This document shows, piece by piece, positions 40,456 through 51,528 of a stretch of 64,000 bases of DNA. The DNA is from Schizochytrium sp. TIO01 (lineage: Eukaryota; Sar; Bigyra; Thraustochytrida; Thraustochytriidae). The notes beneath the pieces are model-generated. The model saw only the letters and a program-made list of their open reading frames with translations, was not told the origin of the DNA and did no database searches. Position 1 is the first letter of the stretch. Every line of letters starts with the position of its first letter. The stretch is taken from positions 1,371,270 to 1,435,269 of the forward strand of contig SMSO01000007.1 in NCBI GenBank assembly GCA_004764695.1, given 5' to 3'. The translations under genes were made by a program, and so were the position numbers.

Positions 40456-41475
40456 TCTGTGATTCACAATCTGTAGACGTGTTGTAGTTTATTTTGAAGT
40501 GATTAAGGATAGAACTAATCTTGTCGTAGTCTTTGCATTATGTCTTCTCTTCAGAATGGGCTTTTATTATAAAATCCAAATAACACGACAGGCACGTCTC
40601 CGCACGATATGCATTTCCAGTTGAACTATTATCTACATATTGCAGTTTTATGTTTTATCGAAGGGACGTGTCCTCAGATAGTTGATTCTATTAACCTCAA
40701 AATGGATAATCTCGAGGACCCCATCCAAAGTTAGGTCAAGGGCTGGACAGATGGAAGACTGCAGGGGTCCGATTTCTGGTTTTACTAGTGATTCTGCATT
40801 ACGTATACTGAGAAGTCTGTTTGAGCGCTATTATAGCTTGGATCAACGAAACACTAGAGCCAAGAGTATAATCATCGGTTGACGCTATTTCTAGCCAACT
40901 AAGAAGTTGCTAATTAAGTTATAACTAGACTAAGACTTTTAAAAGAGCGCGGCAAGATGGCTGCCGTGGTAGAGTGAAGGTACACAAGCACTGAGCAGCA
41001 CCTGGCCCATGGATTGAAGCAATTTCGATTGATGATAGCTCTTTAAAAAAAGAAAATTAAAATTGCTTAAAAGGAAATTTGACTTAAAAGTTGGTTTGTA
41101 AACACTAATTTGTGGTAACGGATCAATACTTTATCCCTCTTCAAAACTTCTGAAGTAATTGCGGTACTAGGTAGATATGTCCCCAGTAACATATAACATG
41201 CATGTTTTAGTAATAGATTTGAAAGACTGTAATTCTAAAGGGCAGGTTGTGCTTCAGTGGCAAGGAAGATTGTTTATACATCGGAGGATTGTTAGCAGTG
41301 AGAAGAGATCCGCTCAACAGCTTTGACGTTGTTTCGATAAGGGTTGTTTTGACTGGAATAATGAATAAGATAATAGTAGCGAGGGTTCGCACGAAACCTA
41401 AACTTATCCTTTTTCTTTTCGTATGCCCGCTCGCGCGGAGTGCGTCCCTGGGCCTAGCTGGTGATATATATTGTT
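40456..41475 (-). repeat. ~1-kb upstream region shared with VWA gene A
   Basis: Close match to 24331-25330, including the part duplicated at 15230-16765. Similarity fades near 41475. Confidence 0.75.
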
Positions 41476-44400
41476 TTTGCTCATGGCTACTTTCTCCTCT
41501 TTGCTGCTCCTCACAGTTTAAATGAATCTGTGGTGCGTACCGGTCCTCCTTCTTACGAGTGTTTACCTAACTTGAGGTTATAAGGAGTATCGATTAGTTA
41601 GGTTAACAACAGCGTAACTCGACTTTAAGGTCTATATATGATGACAGACCCTAAGCCACTTAGAGATGGCTATACAAAATTACAAAATTAGTTCAAGCAA
41701 CAAAGAGCAGCATCTAGCATCTCCTCTTGGCATCTGATGCAGAAAAAAAATGAAAGATCGGTGACTAGTTCGAGACAAAAAAAGGTTACTGGTTTAAAAC
41801 TTGGAATATTCTTTCAAACCATTTAGTGGGCTATGGTAGTTTCCAATTTAGATGCAAACGAGACTGCGGTGCTTCAGCCAGCTGGTTTGAAATAGCAAAA
41901 GAATGGTGTACTCTCCAGACAAGCTGCTTACATGCCTGAAGAATAATAGTCGAACAAACTATGCCACAATAGTTGCTAATCCCTAGCTTAAGTAAGCTGC
42001 AAAGTTTGGCGTTTGAAATGCAAGAATTTACCATTAATTGAACATGCATACCTATTATACTTAGTGCAAAGTAGCTTTAAAACAGGAAACCAATGCTATT
42101 TTGCATCTTTCCTCACCATCTTGTCCCCCAACTTGACTGAGACAACTGAGATTTATGGGCGAAGAAATTGATTGATCATAATGAGACGTGGTTATGATTA
42201 CTTAAAGGTATTTGAGGAAATGTCTAAGATGATAGTAATTAGTTAGTACTGAGACTGGTTATCTTGTTCGTGCTTGAGTAGCTTCAAATGCTTTTGGTCG
42301 CTTGGGGTATTTCGGGTCTGCTGTTTGGTTTGCTTTGCAAACTCCTCTCGGCGCTTGTATTCTTGCCTTTGTTCCTTGGATGCATCTCATGCAGTGTCAC
42401 ACGCATCACTCATCATGTCATGGTGTTAAATAGGCGTTTTTTTAAGCATTGCAAAGTCATGTCGTAATGATGTATCTGTATCTCTTCTCAGTAATCATCT
42501 GGAGTCATAATAGTCAAGTCAACGAACTAATATTAGCACATAATATAGCACAATAACTGTTTTCTTTGCATACCTTTAGAGTGCTATGGGTGAGAAGTAC
42601 GAGTGCCTTTCGTTGCAAAGTAGTCCAAGAGGATACAGCACTTTTGAGCCCAGTAAAATCTTGGCTTTTAATTTGCAAAAAGGTGTCTCTTAGAGCAAAC
42701 TAAATCTGAGCCTCTGTGCTTATTTGATTTCCTGTATAGTACCATTAAAAATCCAATGCATGTTAAGCGGACGGTTAAGTAGATTTTCTAAATCTAGCAT
42801 GCAGAATTGTCATTTTATGAGGTGCTAATGGTTTTTTAAAATTTATTTTTTGTCTCGAAGGGGGGCATAGTTTGTCTTAGTGTTTAGGCTTGGCAAATTA
42901 GAAGACTTGACCATGGGTGATTTAGGGAGTATCTTGCTCATTCTGTGATATACCATTCAGAAGTTTTCAGTCCAAAATACTCAGTTTTTTTTTTCTAAAA
43001 GAATTCCTCTTGGATTGGTGACAAGCATTTGACTGAAATTATCGAATGCAGGCGTTTTGTTTCGGTGCCTTCTGTAAAATTGAATCCATCTATAGGGAAA
43101 GCCGTATTGATTTACAGAGGAAGCAAGAGACACCTTTGTATGTAATGAAAATCTTTTCTTTTTTTAAAGAGCAAGAAGCAAGGTAAACTCAACCTCTATG
43201 CCTAAGTTTGAGTAGAGATTGAGCGAACACAGGATGTTTTCGAATTATTTCTTAGATCTTTGCTCTTTAAAGTGAATATACCCTTTCTGTAATGCACACT
43301 TTATTCGTATCTTCTGTAAAGAGCTACGTTGCACCAGTGTTCTTTCGATTTAATTTTCGTAAAGGGATACATTATGTCCGTTCAAAGACACAATGCCAAA
43401 AGTCAAACTTTTTGTTGTGTTAAAACTCTAAAACTACTCGATGATGCAAAACGGACTCTGTTCAGTTGCATGTTGTTCGGAGGAGAAATAGAAATGATAT
43501 TCAACTACCTAGGAACGTCTCAACTTACTGTATAGTTTTGTTGCCTGCTTGTATATGCTGCTGGATGCAACAGTTAGAATCAACCTAAACAAAAAAAGGT
43601 ATATGATTGTCGCGTTGAACTTATAATAGGTTCTTAAAACAGATTGTTGAGGTAGCTCGCTGATTGATGCTCTTAGCATATACAAATATACAAATATGAT
43701 ACTGTCAATGTGCGCAGCTTTTGGCAGTCAAATCCATTAAAAAAATGAAAAGATAACAATGTTGATTCTTATATTATCTTACCTTACGTCAATACAGCCT
43801 GAAAGCTCTTGGCTAAAATGTTTACTACTCTTAGATGTGCTTTAACGATTTAGCACACGCAACACTGTGTTTAATACTTTGCCAAGTGAGATAATTTAAA
43901 GCATCTTCAGCAGTTACATTGGTATCTAAATACCTAACCTACCATATATTCGACCCAGTCATGTCTTTCTGCATGATAACTGTTGTCAGTCCCATTTCGA
44001 ACAACAATTCTTTTTTTCATATTATCGTACGTGTTCGATCCATATTCATCAGGAACCGCATTTGGGGCATGTTGCATTGTCTCGACCGAACAGATATAAT
44101 TGCTACTTCCTGAGAATGAGCTATTTACAAGCACTGAAGAGATGTGGAGTTTTCCTCCACTATCCTTTGTATACAAAAGGTATGTTAGCTTTCGACTCTA
44201 ATGACTATTTAGGGGCGTAATGCTATTAGGTTAATTTTATCTAGCATTTGTTTTGCTATCATTTGAGGTATCTAATTGGTAAAAAGACGATGAAAAACAT
44301 GATAAAAGTGATATTTTACTCTGGCTAAACCAATAACGTGAAGACCTGCTTGGGCTGTCTCAAACACTTGTCATTGGAAAGAAACAACTTAAGGTAGTAC

Positions 44401-44660
44401 ATAGTACCGTGCCACGGAATATCAATTATTGCAGGATGCTAGGTACTATTAGGCAGTCTACTGTAAGAGGAACTATTATGAAAGATATCTCGAAAATAGA
44501 ATCACTCTAGGAGAGTCAAAATCGTATGCAGACTTCGAGTCATCTCTTAAGGCAGTTGCGCCCCTTGCCTAGATCCGTGAGACGTACACCGGCCCTGACA
44601 TAAGGTCAGTTCGTCTAGTTTAGGAACAACGAGCCCTGGGAGCCTTGTTGACTAGTGGTG
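41476..44660. other. 3.2-kb AT-rich intergenic region, no supported gene
   Basis: Only short ORFs in mixed frames, no recognisable motif, tRNA or repeat array. It separates the VWA cluster from the plus-strand genes to the right. Confidence 0.5.
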
Positions 44661-46421
44661 ATGGAATCCGATGAGCTCAATAACAGTGCTCGTGAAGCCC
44701 TGCTACATGATAACTTGAATCGCGCAGAACCATGTTGCGAAGAAGAAATTGACCCGCTCGGATCTGATGAGGAAGGTGATGCTCATATTGTCGCTTCACG
44801 TGCATGGAACCAACAGAGATCCCGGAAGTGCTTAGTTTGTATGACAATGGGACTTGTTTTGTCTGTAGCATTGGTGATCGCTCTTCCTCTTGCTATTGAC
44901 AGCATTGTACGCCAAGGTATTCGTGGCAATGTTGTCATAGACTCTGCCCAAGCTGATGGCTTCGAACAATTCAGAAACATATCGAAAACAGGTCTAACCT
45001 ACATGGAATTCTACCTTTTCAATATAACCAATCCAAGGGGAGTTTTGCTTGGTGAAAAACCCAGGTTAGATGAAATTGGACCATTTGTGTACGAGACTTC
45101 ACAAATTCGAGAAGATTTCACCTGGAATGTTTCTGAGGATACCTTATCGTACAGGCAACACACTTACTATGTATTTGATCCTGCAGAAACCCTCCGCCGC
45201 ACCAAAGGACGATTTGCAACAGATGATATTGAAATCATCACCTTAAATATTCTGTTCGCAGCTATGGAGGTTGTTCTAGGTGATTTTTACTGGTATGAAG
45301 TAGCGACACGATTTATTTATAAAAATGACTTTGATCGACTTTTCACGCGCAAAAGTGTTCACAAACTCCTTACCGGGTACAAAGATGAGATTAAGCTTCT
45401 AGGCAAACACATTGATATTAAATTTCCTGGGCTCTATCCGAATGTGACTAAAAAGGAGGACCCCGCTTTTATAAGCAAAACAACAATGCGAGTTGGAGCA
45501 ACAAATTCAAGTCTTGTTTACGAATTGACAGTCTTCGATGGCATGGACTCTGTGAAAACTGATTGCCCGTATGGAAACAATCCTCTCCCTGGCGGACACA
45601 GCTGTCCAGCGGACGCTCCATGCTGTGAACCTTACTCTCCCTTTAAAACAAATTCCAAAGTCTCTGTTTGGGGGACCGAAATCATTAACGGGATTTGGGA
45701 TAGTGATGCAAATAAAGTTTGGGGAAGAGTCGGCGAACAATTCGCTCCGAATCTCGATCCCCAAGAGCCGTTATTTATCTTCAATGATCTCATCAAACGT
45801 ACCTTAAAGTTTGAATGCCACAACAAAGAGTCTGATGTCTTCAAAGGTATTAAGATGTTTCGCTACAGACCTGTTGCAGAACTCTTCTACAATGCTTCGG
45901 AGCGTCCTGCAAACGCGAGATACTACCAATTCGGACCTCGAGGCTTCTTGGGTAACTTATCAATCCTCGAACAAGGAGCGCCCCTGCAGGCATCATTGCC
46001 TCATTTTTATGGAGGTGATGAATCCCTTATCGAAGGTGTCCAAGGCTTGAACCCAGATCGTGACCGCCACTCCATGTTCATTGATGTGGAGCCAATTTTA
46101 GGGCAGACGATGGTAGAGCATGTGCGAGCTCAAGTTGTTGGACACATTAAACGAGTCGATTGGCCTCTTCACAGAGATACCTGGTTTCCAAACATTCGTG
46201 ATGGAACTTATGTACCTATTGGGTGGTTCGACCAAGTTTCAGAAATTTCCAACGAAGGCGTCTCTCAATTTCGCCTCCTTTATACTGCGCAAGATGTGCA
46301 AACTGGTATTTATATCGCGGGCTCTGCTGTTTGTCTTGCGTTCGCGTTCCCCTTGTTAAATGCTCTACGGATTCATATCTTTCACACAAGACACGCACAT
46401 GCACATGTAGTTTCTCCGTAA
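44661..46421 (+). CDS. CD36/LIMP-2/SR-B family membrane glycoprotein
   Basis: 586 aa with the two-membrane-span CD36 topology. An acidic cytosolic N-terminus leads to a first helix (MGLVLSVALVIALPLAID, about 65-82). A large exoplasmic domain opens with the family pattern of an Asn/Thr segment, a fixed hydrophobic FYLFNITNP and EIGPFVYET. A Cys-rich hinge (DCPYGN ... SCPADAPCCEPY) sits in the middle, and the second helix (GIYIAGSAVCLAFAFPLL) lies at the C-terminus, followed by a His-rich tail. Several N-x-S/T sequons are present. The family binds lipids, lipoproteins or surface ligands, or acts as a lysosomal receptor; which applies here is unknown. The open frame begins with two GTG codons; the ATG at 44661 is the likely start. 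Confidence 0.9.
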   Translation: MESDELNNSAREALLHDNLNRAEPCCEEEIDPLGSDEEGDAHIVASRAWNQQRSRKCLVCMTMGLVLSVALVIALPLAIDSIVRQGIRGNVVIDSAQADGFEQFRNISKTGLTYMEFYLFNITNPRGVLLGEKPRLDEIGPFVYETSQIREDFTWNVSEDTLSYRQHTYYVFDPAETLRRTKGRFATDDIEIITLNILFAAMEVVLGDFYWYEVATRFIYKNDFDRLFTRKSVHKLLTGYKDEIKLLGKHIDIKFPGLYPNVTKKEDPAFISKTTMRVGATNSSLVYELTVFDGMDSVKTDCPYGNNPLPGGHSCPADAPCCEPYSPFKTNSKVSVWGTEIINGIWDSDANKVWGRVGEQFAPNLDPQEPLFIFNDLIKRTLKFECHNKESDVFKGIKMFRYRPVAELFYNASERPANARYYQFGPRGFLGNLSILEQGAPLQASLPHFYGGDESLIEGVQGLNPDRDRHSMFIDVEPILGQTMVEHVRAQVVGHIKRVDWPLHRDTWFPNIRDGTYVPIGWFDQVSEISNEGVSQFRLLYTAQDVQTGIYIAGSAVCLAFAFPLLNALRIHIFHTRHAHAHVVSP

Positions 46422-46855
46422 CCATATTCTTAGTGGTTTGCAGCTTAAGAAGCATACTTTAAAAAAAAAGAAAAAGCATCGAAACCCCAGGTGACCTAAC
46501 CTTAGACATACTCTTGAATTATAGGGGCCCTTTGAAACTGGATGCCAACAATCTTATTGTGTCGATGAATCTTGGATCAGAGGCCGGCACAAGAGAAAAT
46601 AAAGTTAATAAGGTAGTCGAATATTATTCTGAAATCAACAGTTTATCCTTTTTAGAGACTAACTCTAGAAACTCGTTTTAAAAAGGTTATGGAGCGTCTG
46701 CCTTGAGAAACGAATGAGCTAGATTTGTGAAATTTCGTTTGCTTTCTAGCTGCACAACAGCAGGTATAAATATTTAAACATTTAGCTCCAAAAAGGTCTA
46801 ATATTTTTTAATATGTATTTTCCGTAGGTACGAGATCTTGCACTTATTTCTTCGT
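46422..46855. other. convergent intergenic region
   Basis: Shared 3' space of two converging genes. Nothing recognised. Confidence 0.5.
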
Positions 46856-47809
46856 TCAGTTTTGTTCGTTTTTAGGCTCGCTCTTCGAATTCTTGTTTGT
46901 TTGGGGAGAGGCTTGGGGGCTGCCCATATATTCTTCTTTGATCTTCTGGCGCTTGGCAGCACGTGCGTCGCGGTTCTTACCCGCTGCCTCTCTTTTCTTA
47001 GCGAGTTTTTCTTGCTCCTCTTTAATTTCGGAAACAACCTCATCATCTGCAGAATATTTTGATGCCATGGAAGAGGGGTCACTACGATTGGAGCTACTTG
47101 TTGCATTACCGCGTCGCCGAGAACCTTGCTTCAAGTCAGCTTCAGTAAGAACGTAAGCCCAATGCTGAAGTGTTTGCCGTACCACTGGAGAAACCGACTC
47201 ATCATCGAATGCCTTACCCCCTGATCTAAGCACTTTCCCAATCAAATTGTTCCGCCAGCGGCCCGTAAGTCCAGCGCATTTCTTCCAGCGTGAAATTTGC
47301 CGCTCATCATCAGGGGAGCGGCGACCCCTAATAAAACGCGTGTACCAGCAGAACCAGCCATAAGGGTCTTGTGGCTTGATCCACCCTTTCTCCTCCCAGT
47401 AATTGAGGCCGAAGGGGTCATCGTGTTTACTGCCAAGCTTTGCACCACAATTCACTCCATACTTATTAACCTTCTCTTCATATTTCGTGTTGGCCACCTG
47501 TGTCTTGATATTGAGGCCCTTAAGCCACTCCTCGGGAAGCTCTTTCCACGTATCTTTATGGCACTTGCTAGTCACCCCGGAGAATATGTCACGAAAATAG
47601 CTCCCACCAAAAGATCCGCTCGCTAGGACCTCGTGCGGGAGCAAGTTTGGGCAGAAGTCTGGCATGTCTTCGAAAACAATGGTCCCATCCTTTTTGCGTG
47701 TTGGCAGGCTGCCATCATAAGTTGTGCCTTTCGCAATATCACCTGCAAGTTGTTCGCCTTCTTCAGGTGTCATTCGGGTTTGATACATTTCGATAGAGCT
47801 CCCGGTCAT
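46856..47809 (-). CDS. conserved uncharacterised protein with DPYGWF-GRRS motif
   Basis: 317 aa from the ATG at 47809 (AAGATGACC); the frame extends only to a TTG further out. The conserved-looking core has LASGSFGGSYFR, an EEW(L)KG segment, NKYGVNCGAKLG, WEEKGWIKPQDPYGWFCWY, RFIRGRRSPDDERQISRW and CAGLTGRWRN. I know this pattern from uncharacterised proteins of fungi and algae with no assigned biochemical role. The C-terminal third is Lys/Glu-rich with a basic stretch (KNRDARAAKRQKIKEEY) that could be a nuclear signal or coiled coil. Many aromatic, Gly and Arg residues suggest nucleic-acid binding, but this is guesswork. Converges on the CD36 gene. Confidence 0.7.
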   Translation of the reverse strand: MTGSSIEMYQTRMTPEEGEQLAGDIAKGTTYDGSLPTRKKDGTIVFEDMPDFCPNLLPHEVLASGSFGGSYFRDIFSGVTSKCHKDTWKELPEEWLKGLNIKTQVANTKYEEKVNKYGVNCGAKLGSKHDDPFGLNYWEEKGWIKPQDPYGWFCWYTRFIRGRRSPDDERQISRWKKCAGLTGRWRNNLIGKVLRSGGKAFDDESVSPVVRQTLQHWAYVLTEADLKQGSRRRGNATSSSNRSDPSSMASKYSADDEVVSEIKEEQEKLAKKREAAGKNRDARAAKRQKIKEEYMGSPQASPQTNKNSKSEPKNEQN

Positions 47810-50800
47810 CTTGACATAACAACGAGGTATATCTACACTTGACAAGCTCAACGTAAAGTTGTTTGTTCTAGCGATGGTTTACCTATACACCACGTTTGCA
47901 ATTTACGAGACTTCAAGTTTACTATAGTTCTAATCTGTGAAACGACCTTTTGAAGAAATCAGGTCTACTGAATATAGTTGAACTCAAGTAGCTAGATGTT
48001 CTTTACCCCGCCCAAGAAGGTAACTGCTTTAGCGACGGCAAATCTTCTCCTGGTTAAGCTGACGCTCTCTTGCTCCTGCAGTCCTGTGCCTCGTTCCTGG
48101 TCTTCAAGTTATCCTTTAAACAACTGAATCAGGTCTTCCTCGTGGCACTTCAGATGCCAGAGACCAGACCACCCACTAGGTGCTAGCCATCAAGATGGTT
48201 ATGATGACCACAATGATCGAATCTCACCATAGGCCCTTCCCCTCAAAGCCTTGGCCACCATCATGATGCTCTCAATGGTGGCGTACTCCAACTCGTCCAA
48301 CTCGTTTTACATTCTTCACCTCCTCCACAAACTAGTCCCCGGGGTATCCCCGAACACACCAATATAGACTGCGCAACCCAAGAAGGCGCGTGGCACACAC
48401 CTCTCTTATCCAGCTTCTCCTATGTCTTCACTTTTCAGTAAGCTTCCTTTTCCCACAGTTTCCCTTTTTTTTTTTCTTTTTTTTTTATTAAATCAATTTA
48501 CTTTTATCTTTCCTTCTACATTGATCGAAAGGTTTTTCATTTGCCTGGTACAACTTATATAAAAAACATTAATCGCATTCATATTCATGTACTTTAAGGT
48601 TCTATATAGGCCCTATATTTTCCACAGAAACCATTTTTTTAAAGTTTAGAAAATACAACATATTCGAGGGAAAGGTACCAACATTGCTACTTTTGAACCT
48701 TGAATGGAACAGGCGGACAGTTGAAACCTCTTCGAGCTCGACAATATTTATTCTTCGCAATTGATGTCTATGCAATAAGCCGTGAACTTCTTCAGAGTCA
48801 TCACCTCCCGATCTTATTCTCAAAAGCTTGAAGGCCGGCGGTTTTGTGCATAAATTGCGGCACCCCTAAAAAACTTGAGTGTGTAGTCAACCTCATTCGA
48901 AATAAAACATTCGTTTTCCTCTCCCTCCAGTCCAAGTTAGAGTTTAAGGCTTTGCACATTCGAGCTTTTGAGCATTCACACATTGTTCGTCGTGAGACCA
49001 TAGATTATATCGTCAACCAACACAGATACCTTTAGAAAGGATGCCCAACTCCTGCAATTTACGGGCTCTGCAGAAGCTCCCGGGACCTCTTTTCGGGCAC
49101 AGTCAGGCGGACGAGTTCTATTCAATTCATTCATCCATTCTCCTCTTGTACAGCATACTCAGTAATAGGAACCCCAGGGTCACACATCTTCGTCTATTAG
49201 AAACTGAAAGTGTGTTTGAATTACATATTATATATTTTTTCTTTAATTATATCTGTTAAATTAATTATTAGAAGAATAGAAAAAGAAAAAGATGGGGAAA
49301 TGAAAAATAGGAATAGAAAGGCAATCAATCCTATACACTTCCAACTAATTGATAACTTGATTCTCTGCAGCAAGCAATTGGTCAGTCCATTGAGCATTGA
49401 ATACTCTGCAGGAAGTGAGTGCATTGTTCTGGAGGCAGCGAATCCATGGCCCTCCTGGATGTCTGTATAGCTGGACATTGTCTGGCTGGTCAGCAATTGA
49501 TTCCATCCAAGTGGGTGAAGACTTGAAACAGTGTGTACCGCACAGGACATCGGAAGCTAGCTTTATTGTGGTAAAATAGATCGAGTTACAACTTCAAGGT
49601 TACACATCGCTCCATTACAATCGACGTCAGCACGGTGGGCCTCGTTACAAGTAAGTCTGTATTGCGTTACGATTCCAGAGTGCCTTGGGTGCTATACCGC
49701 ATTGCATCTCACCCCCTTGTGTACTTCCTTACGACATTCTCTTCTCTGCACTTGGATTTTTTATGAAGTTCAAGTTGTAATGCACCGCATTTTGATCGAC
49801 TCGTCTTCTTAATTGAATGGCAACGACGATAAAAATAATAATGAGAAGTGCATTACATCGATCGCAATTCCTACTTCCTGAACACCTTGAAAGTTCTTGA
49901 AAGAAGTGAATCACCTGAGGTGAAAGTTCAACTGCACTTCGTTCTCCAAGCACATCTCTGAGATCGCGAGCGACTCTGGAGGCCGGTGGAGCTAACTCGC
50001 TTGATTGGTTGGCACGCTCGAAGAGCCGAGACCGTGGTGGAGTGGAAGTCGCTGTCGAGACAAGGTTGCGACGAAGAAGACCAAGCAGAAGTTTAACGAA
50101 TCAGGACGCGACGAAGATTGACAAGTTGAACTACCCAAACTAAGTCGAAACTGGAAACACCCGCCCGTATCCATCACTGCAGTTCAAGAGCACATTCCAC
50201 ACTCCGACGAGGACACCCGCTTGCAGCTCCTTGCTCTCGCTCGTGTGCGTCAACCTCTAGTTGGACTTGCTTGCTTGCTTGCTTGCTTGGTACCCTCCCT
50301 GCTTTGCCTCCTCCCCTCGGCCTTCTGGGGAGTCCCGGGTGCACTCATCTGCATCGCCCTGCCCAGACCTGAGCTGCCCTCCAGAACAGCAAAACTTCGT
50401 TTCCTCCAACACGCGCTGGTGTCTGAGTCTGTCCACCATTGAGGAAGAATTCTAGCCAGCCCGGACCGCGTCCTGGTCCCCAAATCCTCAACAACGAGGC
50501 CCACCTTGCGATACTACTGCAATACCCACCCACCTACCTACCTGCCTACCTACCTACCTGCGTCGCTGTATTGATGTCAACAGCGAAGCAGTCAAAAGGA
50601 ATTACCGAGGGTATAAGTTGCTCCAACCTCCGTCCTCACGGCAAGGGCCGTCAGACCCTGTTCAACAGATCCCCTTTCAGGGTATCTACGTACCAGGACA
50701 TTGGATTTCAAGGAGCGAGGCGGATACAGACCTCCAATAGTCTGAGAGGCCTCGAGGAAGAGGCTCAAAGGAGCGTCTGCGTAAGAAGATTCATCGAGGG

Positions 50801-51528
50801 CTCGGACTATCTTCACAACGAACTTAATCCCGTTTGAGCACGGCTGCTGCTAGTGGCTGAGGCGACAGTTCTTCTTGAACGAATAGCAGGTCCTCGCTCT
50901 ATTAATGCTGTTGTCTTCATCGAACTCTTCAGTTTGCTCATCTTGAAGAAAGTGTAGAACATTGACGTCCAAATCCTAGTTCACAATAGCATCTTTGTCG
51001 TCGGATTGAGGTAATACCACGCACAACTACGCCATTTTGGTGGACTCTGCTGAGTACGGTGTGGCGTTTGGAACTCACAACGTTCGACCAAAGACAGTTT
51101 CCAATTCCAATACCAAGCCCTGGTAGTGCAAACCAAAACCAAAACCAAAACCGAAAACCAATACTTGCAGGTCTTGGTGAGGGTGGTGTGTACCCAAATT
51201 GGCTTACTGGACAGGGGTGTGACTAAGCGAGTTGGCAAAGCTGAGACACGTGCGTCTAGAAAAAGCAAGCTAGCAATTTGGGTGGATAACACGTAGGCTT
51301 ATACATTTATAACACCAACTCCACGAAAAGAAGTTTGGCTGCAGGTTGGAAACTGCAAAAACTTGCCACAGTGCTAGAATCAAAGGGTTGTAAACAAAGA
51401 CCAGAGAAGGGTTTTCCTACAACAAGAGAAGCAAGCGTTGAACAGACAAGATTAGAGAGTCACATTCTCAAGGACGGCCACCACCCTTACCTTCCAGGGG
51501 TAGTGGCCGCGTTGAGCAAACGAGCACC
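47810..51528. other. 3.7-kb intergenic region with short microsatellites
   Basis: Contains a (GCTT)n run near 50267-50289, (CCTA)n near 50533-50560, and a CAAAAC run near 51130-51150. ORFs around 50220-50840 overlap on both strands, start at TTG or GTG and show no family motif. No gene supported. Confidence 0.5.

Noticed and set aside
50220-50840. ORFs of 60-130 aa on both strands as a gene
   Set aside because: Non-ATG starts, overlapping competing frames and microsatellite content; no family motif.
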